Source: Brachionus rotundiformis (Eukaryota; Rotifera; Eurotatoria; Ploima; Brachionidae). Taken from it: a stretch of DNA of 64,000 nt. The translations under genes were made by a program, and so were the position numbers. This document shows, piece by piece, positions 23,441-34,918 of this stretch. Position 1 is the first letter of the stretch, and each line of letters begins with the position of its first letter. The notes under the pieces were generated by a model that ran no database searches, had not been told where the DNA came from, and saw only the letters and a program-made list of their open reading frames with translations. The stretch spans positions 1,789,318 to 1,853,317 of the forward strand of contig JAESIW010000137.1 of NCBI GenBank assembly GCA_016802295.1, written 5' to 3'.

Positions 23441-26400
23441 ATGTTTAAAGCCAGAATTTTATATCTCATTCAAGTGATTGTTGTTTTGTCCGTCGCGCTT
23501 CGAGGAGCCTGTCACAAAAGCTGTGCTGAAAAACCTTTTGAATTGAGAGTGGAACAAGCAGATGCAATATTTTCTGGCATTGTCCGGCAACTAGATTGGA
23601 GTAACTCAGAAAGAACGTATGGAGCATTTGTCCAGCTCAATCATATCACCAAAGGTGCATCACTAATAAATAGTCATTTCAATTTAAGCTCAAATATTAG
23701 GCCTTTGGTGCATCCTAAATCGACAGAAAAAGCCGGCAACAAAGAGAATTTGGTCTTTATAAAAAATTTTGGTTCAGATATTTGTGATTCCAATGTGAGA
23801 CCAAATGATGTGCGAATTTTTCTTATTAAATTCAGCAACAAAGAATTAACGCTGAACTCAAGTCTCATTCGTATTACTCCAGTTAAAACACAAAATTTTG
23901 AAATTATCTCAAGCAATTTCAATTTAAATTTTACAAAATGTAAGTTTTGGAACTTAAACTTTAAACTTTGAGATTATTTAGAATTAAACTTAATTTAAAA
24001 GTCTTAAAAAATTTATTAATTTATTTGATAAAATAACTTTGTGATTGAATTAAAATTAAAATATTGATATTTTAGGTGCTAGATTAAAAACATAAAACTA
24101 ATAGAATTTTTCAATTAATCAAATACTAAACTTGTTTTTTCTGATCGGAATAATAAACTAAAAAAATTATATAATTGAGCGAAATATTTTATATATGTTT
24201 CATTTTTGATTAGTTGGTAATCATGAAATATGTGATGACTACAGAATAGGAAAAAGTTTAAGATGATAATTTTTTAGTTTTATCACAAAGAAAACATGTA
24301 AATTTGACAGTTTTCAAAGCTCTATGAAATTTATTCAATTTTATGAATTAAATAAAATTTTTTTAGATGCACTCTGTAGTTCATTAACTCAAAAAATATG
24401 TAACTTCGACTCAACATGTCTGGTAAATCAAGCTGCTAATCACGTAAAATGTGAATGCGACATTGCTTGTGACATTAGTGAAATTTCATCACCTGTATGC
24501 GGAAGTGATGGTATTACATATAAAAGTTTTTGCCATCTAAAGCAAACAAAGTGTCTCCTACAAAAATCAATTAACATAGTCAATCATGCTTCGTGTGGTA
24601 AAATATTTGTCTTTTAAACGAGCTCATAGAATAAATACTAAAACAATAATTGCAAATTTCCTATTTGTTTTTATTTACTATTATTATTATTAAAAAATAG
24701 ATTTTAATAACTGTTTTTAGAACTTACTTAAAAACTCTGCTCGATTTTAAGCTTTTATTCCGATCAAAATTATATAAAGTTGATAAAAAAAGACGCAAAT
24801 TAGTAGCACTAATTGAGTTCAATATGCATTTAGAATTTTTCTAAGTCTAATAATGACATAAGGATTTTAATTGAAACTAGAAATTAAAAAGCAACCATCT
24901 GAATTTTTTCCAACAGGTTTTCCTTGACTAGAGTAAAATATTGAAGAAATTATCCATTTGATGATTATTTTTATTTTAAATAAATATCAAAATATTGCCA
25001 CTTTTAGCTGAGCTTAATTAGATTTACAAGAAAATCAATTATTATGGTACAACAGAATTACTACAACACAGTCATTAATTTCTATGAGCTTTTATTTTTA
25101 TTGTATTTAATAAAATTTAGCTCAACTTGTTTAATAACTGATCCAGATCGACTAGAAGAGAAATTGTGTTTGGCTACAACTTGTCCTAATTATGGAATTT
25201 GTAAATTGGACAAAAATAGTCTAGTCCCAGAATGCGTTTGTCCAAGTGAATGTGATGATGAGCCTGAACAAGATCATCAATTAACCCACAGCCGAATGGT
25301 GTGCGGTACAAATGGTAGAGATTATTTGAATTTCTGTGAACTTAAAAAATATTCATGTAAAACTAAACGGGAAGTAAAAATTGCTTACTTTGGAAAGTGT
25401 AACCCATGCCATGATATTGTTTGTTCTCATCCAAAAATATGTAAACTAAACTCAAATAGAGAAGCTGAATGTGTTTGTGATTACAACTGCGAGGGAACTA
25501 TTTTTAAGCCAGTTTGCGGATCAAATGGGAGAACTTATTACAATGAGTGTTATCTAAATTTAGAAAGCTGTCGACAAAACATACCTATAAGGGTTTTTTA
25601 TAATTTTGACTGTGCCTACAGTAAGCTTAAATTTTAATTGCATTAAAATTAAATATTTAGATATTTTTTAATTGAAATTAATTTAAAATTTTTTTTAATT
25701 TAGTTCGAAATCCATGCTCTGAGCTGAAATGTGATGAATCCATAGGCTCGTATTGTGAAATTAATTTGCAAGGAAAAGCATATTGCAAGTGTCATGAAAA
25801 ATGTGAAAAAGTATGATAAATTTTTTGTCATTAGCAAAGATAATTTTTTTAATAATTAAGCTTGTTGACTATGTGTGTGGTTCGGACAGAATTTCGTATG
25901 AAAATGAATGCGTAATGCGCAAAGAAGCATGTTTAAGCAATCAAGTGATAACACGCTTGCATGCTGGAATATGTGGTAATTATATTTTTGCTGCCTTTTT
26001 TTAGATATTTCTCTCCCACCATATTATAATTGGGAATGAAAGCTTTTAATGATCTCTCTTCCTGCTAGACAATATAATTAGTCTAAATAAAAGATAATAA
26101 CTAAAGCATATTTAAAAATTGATAAATATAAATGATTATAGATTAAAATGGTTCTGGAATTTTTACTTGGTCTAAATTTAAAATTTATTTTAAATACTTT
26201 TCTTGTCTATCATTATATTAAAAGTCTGTTTAAAACTATTTAATAATTAAATTATTTACAAATGAATTAATTTTTAAAGGTGCAATGAATCCATGTGTTG
26301 ACCATAAGTGTAATTTTGGTGGTCAGTGTGAAATAGTCAATGGAGTGCCTGAATGTAAATGCATTGAATGCTCCGAAGTGTACAAACCTGTTTGTGGCTC

Positions 26401-29400
26401 AGATGGAATTACTTACAAGTATACTTTTTAAATTTAATTTGAATTTAATTTATTAATTTTTATAATTTATTTTAACTATAAGCAATATTTGTAAGTTGCG
26501 CTTCGAGTCTTGCAGCAAACAAACTTTGATTGAGATGAGTTATGAAGGAGTTTGTGATAGATGTAAATCGGTAAATTGTCCTTATTATGAAACATGTATA
26601 GATGATGGTACGAAGACGAGCTGTGTGTGTCAGGATGTTTGTGCAGACGTATTTTAAATTCTTTCCTTTTATTCGTTGTTAATATATTTATTTCTTAATT
26701 AGATAAATATGCCGGTATGTGGAAGCGATGGTATTACATACCAAAGTGTTTGCCATTTACAATTACAGTCATGCAAAGCTAAAAAAATGATAACTGTTTT
26801 GCATAACGGAGATTGTGATCTATGCTCAGAAATTAATTGCTTAACGTCTGGTATAGATCCAGTATGTGGAACAGATGGTATTACTCATGCGAACGAATGT
26901 CATCTCAAATTGACCGCATGTATTACAAAAATAGGAATAACTGTGGCCTATCGTGGTCCTTGTGACCAACATCATGATCTAAGTATCTATTCAAGTAAAA
27001 ACAATATATTTATAACAATTTTTTATTCAAACTTAAATGGTTAATTTGGCAAAATAAGTTTTTATCTTATTCTATTTTAAGAAAATCAAGTCAGAAACTG
27101 TAAAGACTGCGGTTTTAATTCAGAGTGCTTTCATTTCGAAAGAAATAATACCTATAAGTGTTTGTGTAATAATTTTGATTGCTCTAATCTTAAACGGTAT
27201 TACCAATATAATATGATTTATCTATTTATTTTATCTCTTTTTTTTTAAGAGATTTGGTTTGCGGATCTAATGGTATACTTTATGAAAATAGATGTCAACT
27301 AGAAAGAGATGAATGCCTGAAACAAGCAGCGATTAATGTGAGACCGGTCAGCGAATGTTCACTGCCTTGTAAAAGTTTCCAACCCTTAAAAAATCCTCAC
27401 ACAAGTGATGACTATGTTTGCAAAAGCAAAAATGACTGCCCGGCTGATTCTTATTGTGACATGCGCCATTTAAAATGTTGTCCGATTAGTAAATATTTTA
27501 ATAGAATGATTAAAAAATGAAAGTTTAATCAATTTATTTTAGAAATTAGTTATCCTATGGAAAGATCTATGATTTGTCACAAGGATTCGGATTGTATAGG
27601 TGAAGGAATGCTCTGTCATTATAAAAATTGTGTTCAAAATTGTACCAATACTCAGTATGGCTGTTGTGATGATGGACGAACTCCTGCAAAGGGACCCATG
27701 AACGAAGGCTGTCCAAAAGTCTGTAATTGCCATCCAGCAGGATCTTACAATCAGTTTTGTGATCCTGTTACCGGCAATTGTCCATGTCGACCGGGAGTTC
27801 TTGGAAAAAACTGTGATTCATGTTCGATGGGCTATTGGGGAATCAAAAAAATACTAGACTCTAATACTATCGGTTGTCTCCGTAAATAAATCTTCATTTA
27901 TTTTATTCCAATTATTTAATACTTTTAAAAGCTTGCTTATGTAACAAATTTGGGTCATTAAGGGAAGATTGTAACCAAGAAAATGGCCAATGTCAGTGTA
28001 AAAATGGAGTTTATGGTTTTAAATGTAATGAATGTCCGCCTGATTCAGAACTGACTTCAGAGGGCTGCATTTCATGTAATAAAGACTTAATAGAATATAT
28101 TGTTTTTTTTTAAATTTTTATCCTAAGTGATTAAGCAAAAACAAAATTTGGAAAGCTTATGTTCAAATTTAATTTGTGATTATCCAGGCTCTTATTGTTC
28201 AGTGGAAGATGGAAATCCGACATGCGTTTGTGATTCAATTGATTGTGAAAATGATGGTATTGAAGTGTGTGGCAAAGACGGTCAAACATATGCATCAAAA
28301 TGCGATTTAATCAAGATTTCCTGTAATAGACAGATTCGAATTGAAATTGAATACTATGGCAAATGTAATCAAGGTAAAAAATTTATTTTAGATAAAATTT
28401 TATTTGTTTAAATTCCTAAACCTGAACCCTCTTCTTAATTCTTTACCCTTAACATTTTTTAAATTTTAGCCAATTTTATTGATGCTTTAGCTAAAAATAA
28501 TCCATGGCATAAAGATTCTTCTAGGAGACATCGAACTAATACTATCAATAAAACAACTTATCAGCAAAATTATTTCACTAATGGTAGATTACAAAATTCA
28601 CATGAAAATTCATCAAATTTATATGATCGAAAATCACAACGAGATAATCAAGTCTATAGATTTGTTAATAAATCAATGAACGATGATAATTATAAGACTA
28701 GTTCATTTATTTTAAGTTATTTAGAGCCAACATCTGTCGGTCATTCAATACAACACTATACGAATTTTTACCTTTGTCTATTAAGTTATTTTCTAATTTA
28801 GCTAAGTCATTTAAAAAATTCTATTTAAAAAAATTGTTATGAAAAATTAAACTTAAAATGTAATTTCTTACTTTGTTAAAATAAATATTTTTATAATAAA
28901 TAAGTCTCAATTTTTTAATAAACGCTATTAATAAGTAAAAATATACAAGTAATAGATACAAGGTATTTAAAATTTTTATTTAAATTTTGCACAATTAATA
29001 CCAGCACAGTGTTTTGTTTGCGTTAAATTTTATATTGGGAAAGAAAATAGTTTATTTTTTTCAAAAGCTTGCTTTAAAGATATATGTTTTAGTGTTTTGA
29101 ATGTTATACTTGTAATGTTTATTAATAATTATTTATAATTTTATCTTTAAAGGAAAATTAACTGATCAAACTTCATCATTTGTTCATTCTTTTACCAACT
29201 ACAAAAGTAAACCAGTTCCTTATGGTAAATATTACAATCTGAATTTTTTTTTGTTTAAATTTTCTTAATTTGAGGTACTAGAAAGTGTAAAAAAGACTAC
29301 AATTGCGGAAGAAACATGGAGTGTATAGAAAATATTTGCTATTGTATAAATGATTTTATTCCAGAAGATGAACATTGCATTGGTATAAATAAATTGATAA

Positions 29401-32400
29401 AAATATAAATTGTTTTAGATTATATTTATAGATTCAAGACAAAAAAAAATTAAAGAGAGTTATCTCTTTTACAAAATAGATAGAAACAAAACTAAGAAAT
29501 TAGATTCGGGCCAAAGTCAAAAAAGATTCACAGCAAATCCATGCACAAGCAAGCCTTGCTTTGCTGGGAGCTATTGTGAAAACATATATAATTCCCAGTT
29601 CATGTGTTTATGTCCATTGGGAAGATTAGGAAATTTGTGTGAAAAAAGTTTATTAAATTTAAATGTTAATTAATTTTCTTTAATAAATTAAAAAGCTTAC
29701 GATTCGATTCTTTTTCCATCATTGAGGCACAAATCTTATCTCGAGTTAAATCCAGTTGAGATTAATTTCGATGATTTTGTACTTGACATCGAATTTAAAC
29801 CTACAAATCTCGATGGCACTTTGGTTAATATTATCTATATAAATAGAAATCAGCTTGATTTTCTGACAATATTTCTTGACCATGGAAAAATAAAAACAGG
29901 GTATTGTAACTAAAAAATTGTATCTATATTATTTTATCTTTTTTTGAAGAATATATCAAAGTGGAATAGGGTCTGAAATGATCGAAATTTCAAGTAGAAT
30001 TTTAATGCAAAGATTTTACAAGCTTTTTATAAAAATACGAAAAAATTTTGTTTTTATTCAACTTGACAATCAGCTTCCCTTGATAAGTACTATTAAAATT
30101 TTATAATATAAACATTTTTGAATTGTATTAACTTAAGAAAAAACTTCAGTTAAATTACCGAGAAGAGTGAACAGACTAATATTGGGAAATATTGATCATT
30201 TGGAACCCGTAAAAAAAAAGTAATTTTATAATTGTCTGAAGATTTATATTTTGACATTAAATTTTTAAGAATAAACGACTTTAATATAAGCGGAAATATT
30301 CATGGTTGTATACAATATTTTAAAATAAGAAATAAAGTATTTAATTTATCGTTTCCGTCAGAAGATATAAAAAATGGAGCAAATATAGGTAAAATATTAT
30401 TAATCAATTTACATAAGAGTTTAATTAAAAAATTATTCAAAAACTTTATGACTTTATTTAATTGTTCATTATGCAATACTGAAGTATTAACTTTAATTCG
30501 TGCACTTAAGAAGATTATAAAAAAAAAACTAATAGGTTATTATTTGGTATTCAGATAATTAAAAAATTTCTTTAAATAACTTTTTTAATTCTCATAAACA
30601 AAATAATTAATCTTATTAGAAAAAAAATTGGTTCATGTTGTGACTTACTATTTTGAATATAATTATAATTTAAATCGAGTCAATTTTTAATTTTTTTTAA
30701 TGACGTTATTTGAAAGATGAATGTCCTGGTAATGAATGCTTAAATACCAACTGTCATTTTGGTCGATGTAGGCTAACAAATAACTTTGATGGCAAAGTTA
30801 AGACTGAATGTGTCTGTAAAAATACTTATACTGATAAAAAATGTAAAAATCGGCTAAACCCATGTCTAAGTTCACCATGTTATTATCCAAACATAACCAC
30901 TTGCATTCCAACATCAACTGGATCTTTCAGATGCGTTTGTCCTGCAAATTTGGAAGGCACATTTTGCGAAAAGTCTACAAAAATCAAAGCTCCTTACATA
31001 GCAAAATTTGGTGGAAGGTCTTTTATCGAAAAACCACCTTTAGGTTCAGACATTAGTTCCATAGAACTAGTATTTTATTCGAATAAACCTGATGGTATAT
31101 TATTTTACAATCGAGGCCTCGATATCGATCAATTTATAGGAGCTAAAATTGACAATAGTTTTTTCCATTTAGTTATTTCTTTAGGTCAATATTTTGAGAC
31201 CATTACGTAAGTTTATTAGAAAAAAACTTAAAATTTTAATAAAGAAAAATAAATAATTTAGTTCACGGTTTCCAATTAATTCAAATAAATGGAACAAAGT
31301 TCGAATGATAAAACAAAATTCGAAATTTAGAATATTTTTTAATTTTGATAAAGAAATTGTCAGTAGTTATAAATATGGTTCAAATTTAAATCTTAGAGAT
31401 TCTTTGTATATTGGTGGTGTGAAAGAAAGAGCTATTCTAAGCGACAAATTTAAAATGACTGTGGGACTTAATGGGGCCATTCAACGAGTAGTTTAAAAAT
31501 TAATTAAAATCTAAATTACTAAAATTTAAAAAAGGCTGTTTTTAACAAATTATTTGAAAATGACATGAGAAAAGATGCTATTCTTTTAGGTGGAATAGTT
31601 GCCTACAAAGGCTTTCCATGTAATGTCACATGCCAAAATTACGGGGTCTGTATTCCGCAATTCAATGCATTCAAATGCAAGTGTTTAGAGGGGTTTAGTG
31701 GAACATTTTGCCAGAGAAGTAATGATTCATCAAGTTATTGTTCACCTTAATAATTTTTGTTTATTTAGTTATTGGGAGAAGAATAAGAAATTGTAAAAAA
31801 TCAAAATTTTGTTTTTTGAATTTTAATTTTTGATATTTAATAGATGTTGCTATGAAAAAAAAAACTCAGAAACCAGTTTATTTTGATGGACATACTGAAC
31901 TAATATTTAAAAGCAAAATTTTTAATTTTGAAAAATTCGCGACTATGAATCGGCTAGAAATTATCTTTAGACCTAAATCAGAAAATGGTCTGTTGATTTT
32001 CACCGGCAATAATCGATTAGAAAGTTTTTTATATCTCGCTCTAATCAATGGTCGATTAGAATACTCATTTAGTTTGCCACATCAAAAGCAAGCCTTCCAT
32101 TTTCTTACTAAAAAAAAATTAAGTCATAATTTTTGGTCATCTGTTAAAATAGAAAGGTGACTATTTAATTAAATAAAAGGTAAAAATCTTTGAATATTAA
32201 TTAAATTTCAGAAGTCATCGCAAGACAAGTATATCTATCAATAACAAAGTGGTATTGAATTCAACCTTTGATCAAGTTAATTATGTTGGATACGGAAATT
32301 TGGCAACTGATGGCTTTATTAGACTTGGAGGTTACCGAAAGATACCTTCCTTAATGCCCAAAGATTTAAAAATTGGCTTTCAGGGATGTATTAAAATGTT

Positions 32401-32479
32401 TAAAATAAACGATAAGTCAATCAATTTAATTGAAAATAATCTGAATTCAAATTTTTACCCAAATTTTTGTTCAATGTAG
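23441..32479 (+). CDS. AGRN: Agrin (basement-membrane proteoglycan)
   Basis: A gene of more than 20 exons, beginning 23441-23939, 24367-24597, ~25147-25620, 25704-25810, 25861-25975, 26280-26418, 26483-26648, 26703-26982. A signal peptide is followed by an N-terminal agrin (NtA) domain: ADAIFSGIV, SDICDSNVRPNDVRIFLI and NSSLIRIT match vertebrate agrin. Then come eight follistatin/Kazal modules (VCGSDGITYKSFC, VCGSNGRTYYNEC, VCGTDGITHANEC), the segment YGCCDDGRTPAKGP, two laminin-EGF modules (HPAGSYNQFCDPVTGNC), a ninth Kazal module, a Ser/Asn-rich linker, EGF modules and three laminin-G domains (29.7-30.4, 31.0-31.5 and 31.85-32.48 kb). The domain order and nine Kazal modules match vertebrate agrin; a SEA domain is not recognisable. 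The exon 3 acceptor (25147 or 25071) and several joins between 29 and 31 kb are uncertain. Agrin organises basement membranes and synapses through laminin and dystroglycan. Confidence 0.92.
28470..28801 (+). other. Possible alternative terminal exon of agrin
   Basis: After the ninth Kazal module an acceptor (aaattttag) opens a frame that runs 332 bp, in phase with agrin, to TAG 28799-28801. It encodes a Ser/Asn/Arg-rich segment and ends in the hydrophobic string NFYLCLLSYFLI. AATAAA hexamers follow at 28880 and 28895. An in-frame donor (phase 1) after TTCACTAATG, near 28581, would instead join the exon at ~29154 and continue to the laminin-G half. Both products look possible. Confidence 0.5.
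28880..28900 (+). terminator. Possible internal poly(A) signals of agrin
   Basis: AATAAA at 28880-28885 and 28895-28900, 79-94 bp after the TAG that closes the extended exon. Chance occurrence is likely enough in AT-rich DNA that this needs transcript support. Confidence 0.35.
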
Positions 32480-32566
32480 ATTAACTAGAATGATCTAAAA
32501 TTAGATTTTTGTAATTTTATTTAAATCGATTTAATAATTAATACAATAATAATTTCATAAAAATTG

Positions 32567-32572
32567 AATAAA
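32567..32572 (+). terminator. Poly(A) signal of agrin
   Basis: AATAAA 88 bp after the agrin stop codon and only 15 bp before the PGAM5 stop on the other strand, so the two convergent genes probably share or overlap their 3' ends. Confidence 0.5.
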
Positions 32573-32586
32573 ATTTAAAAAAAAAA

Positions 32587-33523
32587 TTAGCTTGTGACTT
32601 TTGAAATTGGCATATATCCGGACTCACCTAGAACTCGACAGGCCACTCGACCATCTGGTCGAATTACTATATGTGTAATGCTTCCATGAGCAAGACCAAA
32701 TCTAAGCCATGCTTCGGCAGGAAATTGAAGAGCGCGACAAAAAAAGTATCTTATAACATTGGCATGACAAACTACAATTTCATACGAGTCCTCTAATTGT
32801 TCCGGAGGTGCTCTGTAGAAATATTTTCTAAAAGCAGCTTCTATTCTACTTCCGTCTTGGAAAAACTGCTAAAAATTTACCAAATTTTTTAAACAAATGT
32901 TAGTATTATTTTTGAAAATAGATTACATAGAACTCTGGCTTCCAATGTCCGACAGGAGGTTCGGGGGGGATGGGTGCTCCTTCACACAATAGAGGATCAA
33001 CATGCACTGGAATATCTTTTGGTAATTTTGATCTAATTATATCCGCTGTTTCTACGGCACGTACCATTGTTGAATGATGTAGTTGATTGTATTTAAAGCG
33101 GGTAGCTGATTCACTGAGACGAATGCCGGTCAATTCAGCTTGTTCTCTTCCAAGGGCTGTTAATATCATGAGCTCTTTTTCTTTGGCATTTATTTCGTAT
33201 TGACCATGTCTGATCAAGAATAAATGTCTCGATGCTTTTGGCGTGCTTTTAACCACTTCAAAATCATCAGTACTGTTTTTTTCCACAGCATTTTTAGCTG
33301 AATTTAACCCTAAATTAGCATCTGATGATATTCTTTTTGGTTTTGTGATTGATTCTGTACTTCGTCGATCCCAGTTGAAGTCCCATTTAACTGATGGTTC
33401 ATATGACGTGGTCCAAGAAGCTTTCAGAGATTTTTTATCAATAAAATCGTTGATATAAACTGCGGATGTTAGTACACAAACAGAACAAGTGGCGTAATTA
33501 AAAATTTTTCTAAAATTTCTCAT
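32587..33523 (-). CDS. PGAM5: PGAM5-type mitochondrial Ser/Thr/His phosphatase
   Basis: Exons: 33523-32927 and 32868-32587, joined in phase 0; the product is 292 aa (human 289). PGAM5 is a phosphoglycerate-mutase-fold protein phosphatase of the inner mitochondrial membrane, active in mitophagy and cell death signalling. An N-terminal hydrophobic segment (NYATCSVCVLTSAVYI) fits the membrane anchor. WDFNWDRR matches the WDPNWDRR multimerisation motif of PGAM5. Catalytic landmarks: HLFLIRHGQY (active His), HSTMVRAVETADII, EGAPIPPEPPVGHWKPE and VCHANVIRYFFCRALQFP (second His). The ATG at 33523 is preferred: the frame is open a further 12 codons upstream but offers no ATG. Ends tail to tail with agrin. 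Confidence 0.93.
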
Positions 33524-33652
33524 CTCTTTCAAAAACTTAACAATTTTAAAAATGATCAAAACTAAGTTTATAAATTTATTTCAATTATATTTTCATATAA
33601 ATGAGCATTTTTTAAAGATATTTTCTTTCTTTTTAAACATTTTAATGTTTAA
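33524..33652. promoter_or_regulatory. Divergent promoter between PGAM5 and TK2-like kinase
   Basis: Only 129 bp separate the two start codons, which face away from each other, so both promoters and 5' leaders must fit or overlap here. The stretch is AT-rich with no clear TATA element distinguishable from background. Confidence 0.55.
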
Positions 33653-34439
33653 ATGATTCTAAAATCGGTTTTAAAAATGCTTGGCAATGTTCAAAAGTCT
33701 AAAGTAACAATAAACTTAATTGAAGGTGATTTTTCTTTGACTGAATTATGTTTGATCAAACAAAAAGATATTAATTATAGGGAACATAGCAAGTGGCAAG
33801 TCAACAATTCTTGATCATATTTCATCAAGGAACTATAAAAATGTAAAATGTTTTCAAGAACCTATATCTGAGTGGACCAATATGAGCAATGGAACTGATC
33901 TTCTTAGACTATTTTATGAAGAAAAAGACAAATGGACTTTTGCATTTGAAAATATGGTTCTTTTAAGCAGACTTAGGAGCTTGTATCAAGTAGATGAACA
34001 CATTCAAAATGAATTACTGGTGAAAGACCAAAATTTTTTTTTAGAAAGATCTATTTTAAGTAGCTATAATGTGTTCACATTGAATTCATTTAGTGAAAAT
34101 AAACTTAATCAGATCGAGTATGACATTTTGAGGCAATTTTATGAATTTTATTATGAAAAAATGTTTCGCAATAAGGATAAATATAGGGATAAATTATTTA
34201 AGATTATTTATATTAAAACAAATCCTGAAATTTGTTACGAAAGAATTAATAAACGAAATAGAGAATCAGAAAGTCATATAACACTTGATTATTTGATCAA
34301 AATAAACGATAAGTATGAAAAATGGATAGATGAGGTCTTAAATGATAAGAGTTTTTATGTTGAAATTGTTGATGGCAATTCTAGCCTGGAGAATGTTATT
34401 TCTCAAATTGAAAAACTTCCATTTTTTAATTTCCATTAA
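33653..34439 (+). CDS. Deoxynucleoside kinase, TK2/dNK type
   Basis: Exons: 33653-33725 and 33781-34439, with a 55-bp phase-1 intron; the product is 243 aa. It should phosphorylate deoxynucleosides in the salvage pathway. The P-loop, INLIEGNIASGKST, spans the splice junction and has the GNIASGK form seen in thymidine kinase 2 (many relatives have GNIGSGK). Other landmarks: CFQEPISEWTN, FFLERSILSSYNVF (ERS motif), IIYIKTNPEICYERINKRNR and the lid ESESHITLDYL, all as in TK2 and insect dNK. Upstream of the P-loop there are about 25 residues, Lys-rich with few acidic residues, possibly a short mitochondrial presequence. dGK or dCK specificity cannot be excluded. Shares a short divergent promoter with PGAM5. 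Confidence 0.88.
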
Positions 34440-34918
34440 AAAGATTTTATTAATTTGTTAAAATTTTGTTATTTGCTGAAGAAAATGTAAAAGAAATGTT
34501 TTTTACCATAAATAATTTACTATAAACCTTTTTTAAAATAAATAAAATTTTTATTTATTATTTTTGTGTTTAATCATAGAAAATAATGAGAAAAACGTTT
34601 AAAATAATTGTATGTATAATTCATAGCTATGTAAACTAAAACTTAAAAATTGAAGCCATAATAATTTATTGATTGAAAGTATATTTTTTAAAGATCATTC
34701 AATATATATTTTTTATAAAAAAATTAAAATAGACCAAGATATCATTTAATAATTTAATTTTTTAAATGATGCTAATTTTTTTATCTAAGATTTTTTGAAT
34801 AATATTAAAATTGTTAAATCTCTAATTGTTCTAGGTATTAAAAATTAATCAAATATCATTTAGTAAATTTATTTAAACAATTTATTAATAATTTATAAAA
34901 ATATGGGAAGAAAGCTAA
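34440..34918. other. AT-rich spacer, convergent 3' ends
   Basis: No gene seen. AATAAA at 34541-34546 lies about 100 bp after the kinase stop. The distal part is the 3' side of the claudin-like gene on the other strand. Confidence 0.45.
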
